In this document: piece by piece, positions 34,740 to 45,662 of the stretch
Layout: every line of letters begins with the position of its first letter
Numbering within the stretch: the first letter of the stretch is position 1
Made by a program: the position numbers and the translations under genes
DNA from: Plantago ovata
Taxonomy: Eukaryota > Streptophyta > Magnoliopsida > Lamiales > Plantaginaceae
Direction: 5' to 3'
Assembly: GCA_028274465.1 (NCBI GenBank)
Contig: CM051455.1
Span: forward strand, 49,019,351 to 49,083,350
Length of the DNA stretch: 64,000 bases
Notes under the pieces: model-generated
The model's input: only the letters and a program-made list of their open reading frames with translations
Databases searched by the model: none
Told to the model about the DNA's origin: nothing

Positions 34740-35290
34740 TTTATTTTTTTGGAGCGGCTAAATTTTTATTGATATAAACTATCATAAGAAATGATCAGGA
34801 AAATACAAAAAAGAAAAAGCGCAACCTCCCTAACAAACGGGGTGCCTCATTCCAGAACCTCACAAACAACAACGTCCAAAAAATAAAAAAATAAAAAAAC
34901 CTACAAAATCCCACCTTTCTAGCACAACAAAGCCCGGGGGATGAAACAACTTGACTAATGCAAGCCTCACTACCAACCCAAAGAACCATCCCAAGAAAAC
35001 GTTAAACACAGGCAGAGGCGGAGCCAGGGGGTGCCGGTTGGGGCGCCCTTCCCACCCCCCCCCCCCCCCCAATTTTTTTTTCTTAGCTAACATTTTCGAA
35101 TTTTCAATTTTTTTATAGGTAAATTTAACGATTTTTCAAGTTTTGGCCCCCCGAACTTAAAAAAATCTTATATATTGAATTTTATTGCCCCCCCATATCA
35201 ATTCCTGGCTCCGCCCCTGAACACAAGAAAACATTTCTCCAAAGACTCACTCACACCCTTCCAAAAATCAACTCTCAAGATTCAAACACT
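34740..35290 (-). mobile_element. LINE 3' region, minus strand, split by a hAT MITE
   Basis: Read on the minus strand it ends ATCAATAAAAATTTAGCCG with an A-rich tail, the style of plant LINE 3' UTRs. Homology between the duplicated blocks stops exactly where it begins. The 207-bp MITE at 35,013 interrupts it. No reverse transcriptase frame remains. The 5' limit is uncertain. Confidence 0.45.
35013..35219. mobile_element. hAT-type MITE with poly-C tract
   Basis: Ends CAGAGGCGGAGCCAGGG and, inverted, CAGGGGCGGAGCCAGGAA. The flanks AACACAGG (35,005-35,012) and AACACAAG (35,220-35,227) form an 8-bp target duplication with one difference, diagnostic of hAT elements. A run of 16 C lies at 35,055-35,070. 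Confidence 0.85.
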
Positions 35291-35319
35291 GTCTGTTGGA
35301 CATTTCGAGAGCTTTTGAG

Positions 35320-35700
35320 AGCTAAACTAGTCGGTTGGCACAAGGATGGAACCAACTCTCTGCCAAATAAGTCATGCATGGACATTTCGATGAGAAGATC
35401 AATAGTGTCAATATTTGGCCCGACACCTAAGTTGGCCAGTTGGCACAAAAATCGGTCCAAACTCCCTGGCAACTAAGTCATACTTGGTTTTGGATATGAG
35501 AGGATCAATAGTGCCAACACTAGGTCCGATACATAAGTAGGTTAGTTGGCACAAAGATGGATAGTCTCTCCCAACTAAATAATTAATACTCGGGATATTA
35601 GAAAATCAATAGTGCCAACACTAGGTTCGACACCAAAGTTGGTTAGTTGGTATAAATATAGCTCCAACTATGGAGTCCGAACCGATGCAACCAACTTAGC
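35320..35700. repeat. Degenerate tandem repeat, unit about 105 bp, 3-4 copies
   Basis: Each unit contains TTGGCACAAAxATGG, AACTAAGTCAT and GATCAATAGTGCCAACACTA followed by GGTCCGACAC, with drift between units. The last copy is partial. No coding frame runs through it. Confidence 0.75.
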
Positions 35701-36796
35701 TACCTGGGCCAACATGGTCAAAGTTGGTCAAAGGACAAAAAGGTCAATCTCTCCCGACTAAGTGACCCGAACACGTCCTAGTGGGTCATATGTCTCATGG
35801 GCCTAGCAAGCTTCAGAATGCACGTCTACTAATACTATTGGGCGTTTCTACCAATGTTTACACCTTGTTGGAGCAATCCGAACTTGTTTGTAAATATGGC
35901 TCCAAGTCACCAAAATGTTAGATATGGACTAATAAGGTTTATCGGTTAGTCTGGATTAGCCAAGTCGATTTTATAGTACTAACACCTTACTTTGTCTATA
36001 CATGTTTCAAGTTATTACCTAGTTACTCAAAGTAACTCCCAATTAACTCACCTGTCACTTAGAAATTTCGAAACTCTATCGATGCTCTACCAAACTATTT
36101 TAAAGAATGTAAGCGAATCACTAATACAACAATAACATAGTATTAAATTATATTGTTATTTTTTTACATCTGACTTTAAATGCTCAAATTTACATTAGGA
36201 CCGTCCTTATCCTTTCAGAGGTCTGAAAGAGAATTTTGAGTTTTCACTTTTCAGAGGCTAAAAACTTTTTATTAACTTTTTAAGATTTGTCTTGTCATTT
36301 TACATCGTTTTTAAAATTTGTCTCGTCATTTTGATTAATTGACTTATTATTAAGATAATATGATTTTTGATTTTTTGAGGTGTTTAGTAACGGTTTGACA
36401 AATATATAGTAGAGTACAAAGTTACCACTTACCAATCTGCATTTTGTTATACAAACCTTGAATTCTTCATTTTATTTTTCAATCAGCATTTGTAATTTTC
36501 GAGGGCTAAATTTATTTTAATCAGGATTTTATCGGTTCTCTTCCACATCGCCCTGTTTATTATGCCTCTAATTCCTGCTTAACTTGGGTCGAGAGTATGT
36601 TGGGCCCCCAGATGGAGACCCGGCCCAGGATTGGCCGCCGCCTAGGGTCAGCCCACGCGGCCGGCGTCCTAACCCGCGCTACCCGAGTCTTCGAGATAGC
36701 TATAGGGTTTGATTAGGTTTCTTTTCTTTGTTTGCAAGTTTTTCCCTTATTGAGTCAGTTAACTTGTTGGGTAAGAAAAGGTTAGGTCAAAGATTC
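35701..36796. other. Intergenic, no gene seen
   Basis: Includes a GC-richer patch (about 36,600-36,690) with CCCGGCCCAGG-type sequence; origin unknown. Confidence 0.35.
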
Positions 36797-38221
36797 TGTT
36801 GGGAATTTTAGTGTGACGAATGAGCTTTCAATTCGTTTGATGTATTGGTCATTTGGGCCCAACACGTCGGAAACAAGCTTTCCATAATTGTGTATTTCCA
36901 TTTGTTAATGGATGTCACTAAGGCGTTAAGTCACTAAAATCCCGTGTGGTGAAAGTTGATTAATGCACATAGTGTGTTGATCGATACATGAATGAATTAA
37001 GTCGTTCCAATATAGTTTGCATAGATATATGCAAAATGCATTGTTGGAATGCAATTCATTTGTGTTTAATTGTAATTAATTGCTCAAAGGTGATGAGAAA
37101 ATTAATTTACAAGTTAAACAATTCGAATTAGTGAATTTGTGATCTTTCACAATGGTTTCCAACTAGAAAAGGTGAAAAAAACGTTATTCATGTAAAGTAG
37201 CGTTAGCTGGGATTCGAAACAGTGATCTGTTGGATTGGAGAAGCGAATTGTTGCCACTAGACCATTGCAACTCTTGGGAATCGTTTTGTTTAAAGTGAAA
37301 CATATCCAACAAAATGTGGCTGACGAGTTTTACACACCTTTTGGCATTTAGTTGAATGGTTTGCTACCGTTCATTGTGACCTTTTGAAGGGACTTCATAT
37401 TTCATACCTCTTCATTGAATCCTTTGAGAAGTATAAATATGGGAGTGTGGTTCATTCCCAAATACAATCATCCAAGGCATTTGATACTTCTCTTCTCATT
37501 TGCTTTCTCTTTGCACTCAATCATACTCAAAGTAAGTTCGCCAGATTCGACTATTGAAGTGTTCCTTAATCGTCTACAAAGTAGTTTTATCCTGGGAGAC
37601 AGATTATCGTTATTCCGTAAGCACCATGAGCGGGGCAAGTATTTGTCTTAAGGAGAGATGGTCCAACCATCGACTCTACTCGCCTTCTTGTTGATTTATT
37701 GTTGTTCGTACCATGCCGGAGTTGCTTGAAGACATGACATTTTTGTGGCGTGAAGAAAGAAAGGGATGTTTACTTTGTAAATTTCTTTATTGTTGTATTT
37801 TCGCAATGTTAATGTACAAGTATTATTTTGTTATCACTCTCTTGTTCCATCTTCTAACTCTCACATTTCCCCGTGTGAATCTAGAAGTTCCAACAGATTC
37901 TAGGACCGATTAGATTGCCTAAATCTTACCTGATTCTGCCTTACTAGGTAAGAGCAGAACTTGTCCAACAAGTCGTATCTTTACTATTTAAGCATTGTAG
38001 TATTTCATTATTTTTCATAGTTGAATATTGATTGAGTCGAAAGCTCTGGTGTTCTTGTGCACAAACCCCAGGTAATATAATTCTTGTGTTATTTACTTCA
38101 TAGGCAGATTATTCTTGTGTAACTGCTTGTCTAGTACGTGATCTTGTGATGGTGCTAGAGATTTACTCTTTTCTTGCAATATCTCCATCTCTTTCTGTTC
38201 TGTGAATCTCGGGACACAACA
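36797..38221 (+). mobile_element. Probable solo LTR (Copia-like)
   Basis: Starts TGTTGGGAATTTTAG and ends GGGACACAACA, the TGTTG...CAACA ends common in Copia LTRs. Inside are a TATA-like GTATAAATATGGGAG near 37,431 and the downstream region expected of an LTR transcription start. The flanking pentamers (GATTC and GAGTG) do not match well, so the boundaries or integrity are uncertain. There is no gag-pol. Confidence 0.5.
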
Positions 38222-38254
38222 GAGTGTTTCAAAACACAACATGAACTAGTATAA

Positions 38255-38440
38255 TTCTCCTTTTGATTTTACCACTTGAAACAAAAGGAGAATTATACTC
38301 CAGCAAAAATAGGGTTAATGTTAAACAGAAAAGTAAAAAATATGGGAGATTAAGATCACGACAGGTGGACGGATCAAATTTCAGCATGTACATGTATTTT
38401 ACAGCTGCAATTGTAATTTTTCATTTTAAGAGTAAAAAAG
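38255..38440 (+). repeat. Leader of the KLC-related family, copy 1
   Basis: ACTCCAGCAAAAATAGGGTT, ACGACAGGTGGACGG and TTTTACAGCTGCAATTGTAA recur at 43,200-43,345, and in part before the intact gene at 47,400-47,470. This is the promoter/5' UTR part of the duplicated unit. Confidence 0.7.
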
Positions 38441-38526
38441 ATTTTTTTTTTTTTGAATCAGAAAAAAAGACCAATAATGGTAAAAAGGATATGTATGAAC
38501 ATTATTCACAAATCACTTAGACTCAG

Positions 38527-38860
38527 AGCACTCCTTATGGAGTCTTTTTTTGGGCTTCTTTGAAGCTTAAAGTACAAATTAAGTCCCAAAGAAGTCCAAA
38601 ACCACCTCCAATGGAGACTTTTTTGGGGCTACTAAATAGTAGCCCTTGCAAAAGGGCTACTAAATAGTATCACTCAATTAAGCCCTTCATATTATTATTA
38701 TTATTATTTTTTTGATTGGTTGATGGAGTAAAATATGATACATGGGGTCCACATAGAAATTCAAATTAAGCCCCAAACCATTAGATGCTTCAATTTGGAA
38801 GAGGCTTCTTTTGGAGCTTCTATAAACATTTAAGCCCCAAATCATAAGGAATGATATCAG
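38527..38860. mobile_element. Probable MITE, about 330 bp
   Basis: GAGCACTCCTTATGG at the left and, inverted, ATCATTCCTTATGATTTGGG at the right. TGGAG/AGCCCC motifs recur inside in both orientations. Exact ends are uncertain; Harbinger-type is a guess. Confidence 0.4.
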
Positions 38861-38888
38861 TAACATTTTTCACCAAAATCACCGGGCA

Positions 38889-39450
38889 ATGAGTAATTCT
38901 TCACCGAATCCGAAATCGGCGGCGGCATCTGAGTCAAGCACCAGCAGCTCCATGGATGAACTGAAGAAATCATTTGCAGAAATGGAACTGCTCAACAAAC
39001 AACAACGCCATGAACTTGAAAAGGTAATAATTCATTAAAATATTATTATATCTCAGTAAAAAAAAAAAAAACACATCATAACCACCACGGGTCGGGTTTT
39101 TTATTCTTTACAGGATCCGAAATCGGCATCTGAGTCATCTCCGTTAGCCAGCTCCATGAGTACTGAACTGGCGAAAGCATTTGCGGAATTGGAACTGTGC
39201 TTTAAAAAAGTCAATGAAGACCCTGAGAAGGTAATATGCTCTGGTAAAAAGGTTTTAGATATGTCGCTCCGTGAAGAAAAGGATTATGAAAAGTATTTAA
39301 GCAGTGGGTTATACTTGTATGGCTTTGTTTTTACAGCTGCAATTTTAATTTTTCATTTCACATAGATATGTATGAACAATTGAACATTATTCACAAACAC
39401 TAAAAAAAACTCTTAATCACATCACCATGAGTAACACTTCACAGAATCCG
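38889..39450 (+). pseudogene. Kinesin-light-chain-related gene, 5' fragments in tandem
   Basis: Three partial starts of the same gene lie in a row. 38,889 begins MSNSSPNPKSAAASESSTSS with SMDELKKSFAEMELLNKQQ. About 39,115-39,310 reads a second start with ELAKAFAELELCFKK and DPEKVICSGKKVLDMSLREE. At 39,427 a third ATG reads MSNTSQNPN then TGA and breaks off at the edge of the duplicated exonuclease block. None reaches the TPR region. They match the intact gene at 47,547, so tandem duplication left truncated remains. Confidence 0.75.
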
Positions 39451-39599
39451 AATTGAAGCCAGAGAGTCTGGAGTTTGCTCAACATTGTGAAGATGGGGTT
39501 TTACATTTATTGGACCTCAATTCGTGAAATGGGTGATAAATGGTGAAAATATATGGATCTTTCATAATTTCATTTCAGATTCTTTGCTACTGAAATAAA

Positions 39600-40400
39600 G
39601 TACCCAACTTCTCCAATCGTGGCCTTTTCTCCTTATATTATTTCTTGCATGTCTTCTCCATGCTTCATGAGTTTTATCTTTCGGGTCGAATCAAATGCTA
39701 AATGCTGTGGGAATTGGGAAATAAACGTTTCAGTGCATTCAAAGAGAATAATGGGTGCAGCAGGAGTACCGCTAGTGCAGAGAGCCAGAGACCAAGAATC
39801 ATAGATTCATAGTCAAAAGAAGAGGTTGATCCTGGCTCAGAAGTTGAAAAGGTGCTCTTTTTTTTCGTCTTTTTTCTTTTTTCTTTTTGTTATTACATTA
39901 ATTAGTTGAATTGATTCTTTCTTGTAGGGCATGAGGATTGTTGAGAGCTCTAAAGATTACATGGATGCCTTTGTTGGAGCACAACCTAAAGCTGCTGCAT
40001 TGTTCGGAGTTAATACGCTTCTGCTGGAAAAATATATTACAAAAACTAAGGCACATTGAACTATTGAAGTCCAGGTACTCCTCTCTTTGGCGCGATCGAT
40101 CTGTCACTTAAAATGATTTTATTACCATAAGGTGAAAAGTTTTACCAAGCCAATAGATAATAAAATGTTGCATCTGTCACTCAAATTTCTATATACATCT
40201 CAATGGAAGAGTTTGTAGTGTACAGAGAAAACACCAGAAGATAATTGAAGAAGCTCCTGATGTGATTTTCCTGCACAACCCTTCTCCTTAAGTTTATATC
40301 CTTTAACTTTCTCTAGTTATTGTTATATTACTCGGTGGCATAATATCAGCAGTGAGTTTCGCGGCCACCTGGGTCAAGCACCTGTATCTGCAGCTAAGGT
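39600..40400 (+). pseudogene. Fragment of MCCA, copy 2
   Basis: Pieces in order with intron-like gaps: SKRIMGAAGVPLV (about 39,740-39,775); GMRIVESSKDYMDAFVGAQP with KAAALFGVNTLLLEKYITKT (39,929-40,050); QRKHQKIIEEAPD (about 40,225-40,265); FRGHLGQAPVSAAK (40,357-40,400). These are consecutive parts of the MCCA biotin carboxylase domain. Stops and lost exons make it inactive. Copy 1 lacks the last three pieces. Confidence 0.75.
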
Positions 40401-41442
40401 TATGCGCATGACATCTTAATTTCAATATTTATGATGTCCGTGCCATGCTATAGTAACATTAGAACTTGATTTGAATTAATTGCCTCGTCTTGCAAAATGC
40501 TTGTAATAGATAATAGGCAGTCTGCAAGATTGCAAACATCCCTCTGTTGGTGTTCTTCTTTGTGTTGATGTTGCTGCAGGTGTGCTTGACATTCAACACA
40601 AACAACCACTAATCCGATCAACAGGAAAGTGGCCATTGCACGAGGATGAACACCTGCTACGAGTGATTGATGCTACTTTCGTACTAGATGAAGGACTACC
40701 GATAGACTTTCAAGGTAACTCGATGTTGAATCATTTATAGGCGCCCCGTTATGAGAGTCAATAGTATGATTAAGGCCGGATCCTACTATGGCTGGGTAGG
40801 CTCAAGCCCACCTAAATATATGAACAAGTAATATTAACTATATGTATAATTAGGCTCTGTGGTTTGTATCAGTCTCTTATCCTCTAAGGTTTAGTGTTCG
40901 ATCGAAATCATGTCCAGTTTATTGTATTTTTTTATTTTACTCTATATTTTCATGAATTTATATAAGGTATCTCTTTATTTATTTTTTGTAGTGATCTTTG
41001 AGTGGTAAAATCTAAAATAACATAGTAATAAAACTGTAACATATAACATATTCATGAAAAAAACATAGGGTGGATCCGCCCTTGAATAGGATATTTGAGA
41101 CATGACTAATTGGAGGATGTTGGAGTATCAATGCGCTATGCGCTTGATGCATGTGTGCATATTTACGGGTTGCAAACTAAAAATACAATCATGCAAGTTG
41201 ACACAACACATGAAATAATTCTACTGCTAAAACATAACAGTATGCATTATAGAACTTAATTTGTTAATAGATATTCGGGAATTGCCATCAAAATTAACTT
41301 ATCAAACATACATAGGCATAATAACTTATCAACATACGCATGATAGAAATTAATTTGTTGATAGATATTGGAGAGTTGCCACCAAAATAACTTATGACCT
41401 TACAAAACGTTGTGTGTGCCGAAGCAACACCATATACAAAAA

Positions 41443-42183
41443 TCACTTAGATGATCCATTCATCTTCAAACCGGTCATCAATCTGAGAGCAATTTTGAAC
41501 GAAACAAAAGCATCGATAGCCGCGTATTCAATCTGGTTCTCGTCGAGATCCTTTGCATCCCATTTGCTCAATGTCACGTTCAATGGCTTCGCCATCACTT
41601 TATTAAGAACCTCCATCGCCCTTCTTTTCAACCCGATACCTCTTCGATTATATTCTCCAAGCGACATCTTCGCAACATCATTAATATCAGCATAGTTCGT
41701 CACACAAAGGCAATGGTGATCTTGAAGCTTCTTGACATCATCTTCCACACCAACGCCAACAAATAGGAAACGTGGATCTCGAAGAAAATTACGCAGAGTA
41801 TTCGAGATGCGATCAACATGGAGTAGTTGTATGATTAAGCAGTAGTTTCCAGCACAAATTTGTAGTGTTGCAGTTGGGTGGTCGTCTCCTGGTTCCAGAT
41901 TCGGGAGCCACTCAATATCGAGTCCGAGAAGTGCTCGTTGCGACGGGTGATGGAAACGGCGATACACGCAATGGATCCATTGATTGATGTGAATCGAATC
42001 CTTGGCCACTGTCACATAGATTTCGTCTTCGTAAAACGTCACGCGTTGAGTTTTGGGTCGTTGCAGAAGGATAGGAGGGGGTGGGTAGGAGTGGAAGCGT
42101 GGTTGCTGCATGATTGGAACCATTCGACGAAAGTAAGGTACTGGCACTGGGACGGGTTGAACAACATAGTAAGAAGACGACAT
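41443..42183 (-). CDS. Werner-type DEDDy 3'-5' exonuclease domain protein, copy 2
   Basis: Intronless, 246 residues, near-identical to the 33.2-kb gene with the same motifs GLDIEWLPN, FVGVGVEDDVKKL and EYAAIDAFVSF, so all catalytic acids and the motif III Tyr are kept. Differences include a shorter Pro-Val tract (fewer copies of the coding hexamer), EVYVT/DIYVT-type substitutions and a different C-terminus (KMNGSSK). Both copies are open from end to end while the adjoining MCCA pieces are riddled with breaks, suggesting the exonuclease genes are under constraint. It starts at 42,183 for the same reason as its paralogue. Confidence 0.9.
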   Translation of the reverse strand: MSSSYYVVQPVPVPVPYFRRMVPIMQQPRFHSYPPPPILLQRPKTQRVTFYEDEIYVTVAKDSIHINQWIHCVYRRFHHPSQRALLGLDIEWLPNLEPGDDHPTATLQICAGNYCLIIQLLHVDRISNTLRNFLRDPRFLFVGVGVEDDVKKLQDHHCLCVTNYADINDVAKMSLGEYNRRGIGLKRRAMEVLNKVMAKPLNVTLSKWDAKDLDENQIEYAAIDAFVSFKIALRLMTGLKMNGSSK

Positions 42184-42839
42184 GGTTGGTGATCAGCTAG
42201 AGTTTTGAAGCGTTAGTTTGTTTCAGCAGTAATCAGCAGTAGTATAATGAACGAAGCCTAACAGAGAAATTGATGTTTGTATATATAGATAGAGTCTAGA
42301 GATTAGTCGTTTCCGAGTTGGAATTTGTATTATGAATATTAAGTTGTTTCCATGTATTGACGCCTTAATTTAGATTTAGGCAAGTGTTTTAACTTTTTCA
42401 GTTTATTAGTTTGTTGTCAAGTCTCTGGTATTCTCCGATTTGGTTTTGAATAAAAGCCTTCTTTCTTCTTGTACTAGTGACTTTGTTGCCAAGTAACAAA
42501 ACACAAGGAATAGCTAGAGTTTTACTAGGAAAAATAAAAAATAAAAAGTAAAATAGGCGAAGTAGTAGCGATTAATATGGCACTACGTACTACTAATAAA
42601 CCTAAATATCTCCTAGTGCGCGCAGTGCAATTAAGGATCGGTGGAAACTAATTATACTTAATTTAGAATCATAATGTATCTCCATGGCATGTTATACTAC
42701 ACGCGCACGGTATATATATGGAAATTAACTAATTATACTTCACTTGAACGATATTATGTTGAATATATTTGAAATAATTAAAATTAAACCTTTCTCTTTT
42801 ATGAAATAAAACTTAAATAATTGGTGATGTTAAAATATA

Positions 42840-43050
42840 TCCAGAGCAATAAATTCAGTATACACGACGAACTAAGACTCTGTTTGTTTCACATGAAAAA
42901 CTCTGAACTTATATGAACTGAACTTAATAAATCTGAACTAAACTTATTTGAAGTATAAATTTTAACTAAGCAAACTTGAACTGAATTTATTTGAACTGAA
43001 CTGAACTTAATAATTCTGAACTGAACTTAAAAGTCTGTCTTAGGACTAAA
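42840..43050. repeat. CTGAACT-rich imperfect repeat
   Basis: Repeats of CTGAACTGAACTTAATAA-type sequence bounded by ACTCTGTTTGTTTCAC on the left. It resembles the body of a small DNA transposon, but the ends were not resolved. Confidence 0.45.
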
Positions 43051-43199
43051 AAGTGGCTCGAAGTAGCTCCCAGCACACCTGTCAAAGCTCACTCACCCAA
43101 AATTACCTGATCCGAAGCCAATTGAAGCAAGGTCACTCACCCAAAATACCCGATCCAAACAATCCGATCCGAACGACCTCTACTACTTGAAAGTTGAAA

Positions 43200-44565
43200 C
43201 AAAAGAAAATTTGTACTCCAGCAAAAATAGGGTTAAAGTTAAACAGAAAAGTGAAAAGTATGGGAGATTAAGATTAACGACAGGTGGACGGCTCAGATTT
43301 CAGCAAGTACATGTATTTTACAGCTGCAATTGTAAATTTTCATTTTCAGGGTAAAATGGATATGTATGAACTGAATTATTCACAAATCACTTACTCCGAA
43401 ATCACCGGGCAATGAGTAAATCTTCACAGAATCCGAAATCGGCGGCGGCATCTGAGTCAGGCACAGCAGCTCCATGGATGAACTGAAGTTGGTGTTTGTC
43501 CTAGTTCCTTTGATTTGAACTGTTTTTTGCTTCAAGCTCATGTTGGACTGTGTTTCACTAAGAAGGCTACCGGTAGGAAAGAGGATGCTCCTCCTCATAT
43601 GAAGAAGATTTTGGAAATCAAGGAGATGATTATGGAGGAAGGTTGTATTGATCTTGGTCAGGCTAACAAGCACCTTTATAAGGCCTATTTTGAGCTTTTT
43701 CAGTTTCAAGAAACATTGTCGTATTGTTTGAAAGCCTTAGATATTTACACTCGACGTATGGGGGAGGATTCCGAGGAGGTTGCGCTGATTAGGAAGGATC
43801 TTGGGATGATTTATGCTGAGTTGAAAGATTATGATTTAGCCCTTGAACAAAATGTGCACATTGAAGTAGGTTATGCCAATTATGACTTGGGAGTTGCTTG
43901 TATGGCCATACACAAGGGATATGAAGCTGTGAAGTATTTGGAAAATTCAAAAGAGATCTTGGATGCTTCGCTCGGCCCTCATCACACGGATTCCCTGGAA
44001 ACAAGCCAGACTCTCGCTCTGGCTTATGCAATTACAGGAAGGTAAAGTTTACAATATGCAGTTGGCTTGATCTTGCTGTTTCGGTCAATGTTTAACATCT
44101 CATGTCACTAATGATCACTTAGAAGACATGTGAATAAAAAACAACATAAAGTATTCTACGTACTATATTTGTTTTGCTCTTTGATATCTCATATCACTAA
44201 TTACTACTCTAAGCTACAAATCATATTATGAAATTGTCCAGTATTAGAACGAAATTCCATTTAGTCAACTGGCATGCATGTACGTAAATGATTAGTTTTG
44301 GCATATGGACTATACAGTATACATGCCATCATGTTTGCAGTCTGTATATAGAACTCTAATATTCTTTAGTTGTGCAATGCGGATATTAGGCTCATATTGC
44401 TCCTCCGTTTCTCTTTTCACCAGGTTTGATCTAGCTATTCCCTGCCAAGAAAAGGTAGTGGAACTTATGAAATCAGCTGGACCAAGTGAACGTGAAAATC
44501 TGATTGAAGCAGTTGGTCTACTTATAGCGCTGCAATCTGGTATGGTCTCTGGAGGAGCACGATAA
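43200..44565 (+). pseudogene. Kinesin-light-chain-related gene, internally deleted pseudogene
   Basis: The leader (43,200-43,400) and ATG (43,412, MSKSSQNPKSAAASES) match the family, but a missing base sends the frame to TGA. A first deletion joins MDELK to the middle of the TPR region. The frame then runs KKATGRKEDAPPHMKKILEI and YCLKALDIYTRRMGED to ALEQN, where a second deletion skips several TPRs and rejoins at HIEVGYANYDLGVACM. Exon 1 ends at 44,041 and exon 2 (44,424-44,565) encodes RFDLAIPCQEKVVELMKSAG and an intact stop. Compared with the gene at 47.5 kb, roughly half the protein is missing. Confidence 0.85.
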
Positions 44566-45662
44566 TTTCGTGTTTCTAAGGAGCAAAAAATTGGCGTGTG
44601 GAGAACAATTTGGTCTGATGCACTTTTATTTTGTTGAACATAGTAGTAGAAGTTTGCTGGTACACATTCTAGTGATGTAATGGTGAATTATGCGTATCTT
44701 AGTCTTTTGGATCGTAAAACTTAAGTAACTATGATGTTCTTCCATGGTTGGATTCAGGCACTATGATGCTGAGTATGATTTGCTACCAAGTTCTTTGCCT
44801 GGTGAGTAAATGCTACTAGTATAATTTCCGCAGGTGCTGAATCTTTTTACTCCAATGTGCTCATCAGGCACATGCCTTTCTCTTAAGCAAGTTCATTTAC
44901 GATAGGCAAAATCTGATCTCTATTTATCCCTCCGTATCTTTGTTTACACCTGTTTGATTCTAGTTTTCTATTAAGCTACATGTCCACTATTTTTCCCTCC
45001 AAAATAATGTATACGTGCATCTCGTTGGATGATATATATATATATAACCTGGCGAAAAGAGAAACCAAAAGGGTCGAAAAACCCATCTCTCTCACTTAGA
45101 TTCAGAATGTGAAATCTAAAATTGAGCAACGCAAAAAATAATACTAATATGTCAACATTTCTTTGCTTTCTTTAAATCAAGACTCGTAAGTTTCCAATAC
45201 ATGTAACCTTTTTACCGATTCCATTATTCGAATATGTACGGAGGCTGAATTTGAAAAGCATCATTGGAGTTGAGTTTTATTTGATAATAGAAAATATTAT
45301 CAACATCATAATTGACCCAAGTATTAATTAGGTTATTGATTAAGAACTGGTTCAGACTATCCTGGATGGGATCCCGGTGGCATGGTTCCGTCGTCTCACT
45401 GACCTTGTTCTAACTTCTAAAGAGCAATGTACCACCAGCCGTTGTTAAATTAATCATTATAGTATTACGTTTGCATACCCAAAATAGTTCTAGTGGTTGT
45501 AGTTCAATCCCTACCAAAATTTTAAATTCTATCGGCTAAAGTAATTAAACCATAAGAACAAAAAAGGCTAAAGAAACTGGCTAATATAGAATTCAATTAA
45601 ACACTCGTCTAATGGACAACAAACTTATCATAACAAAAGTACAAATCTAAATAACAAGGTAA
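44566..45662. other. Intergenic; flank shared with the 49.5-51.6-kb region
   Basis: AAGCTACATGTCCACTATTT near 44,970 is matched by AAACTACATTTCCACTATTT at 51,559. No gene seen. Confidence 0.5.

Larger units (their letters stand above)
32430..34740. repeat. Duplicated block, copy 1 (MCCA piece + exonuclease gene)
   Basis: It matches 39,510-42,830 along most of its length, including non-coding sequence; for example GGTGAAAATATATGGATCTT and TCTCTTTTATGAAATAAAAC occur in both. Copy 2 carries about 1 kb more MCCA-derived sequence. Copy 1 has a LINE tail that copy 2 lacks. Confidence 0.85.
39510..42830. repeat. Duplicated block, copy 2 (MCCA piece + exonuclease gene)
   Basis: Partner of 32,430-34,740 in the same orientation. 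Coding and flanking sequence match closely. About 1 kb (39,830-41,030) is present only here. Confidence 0.85.

Noticed and set aside
36792..38226. Complete LTR with target duplication at 36.8-38.2 kb
   Set aside because: The flanking pentamers GATTC and GAGTG do not match, so only a probable LTR is reported, without a target duplication.
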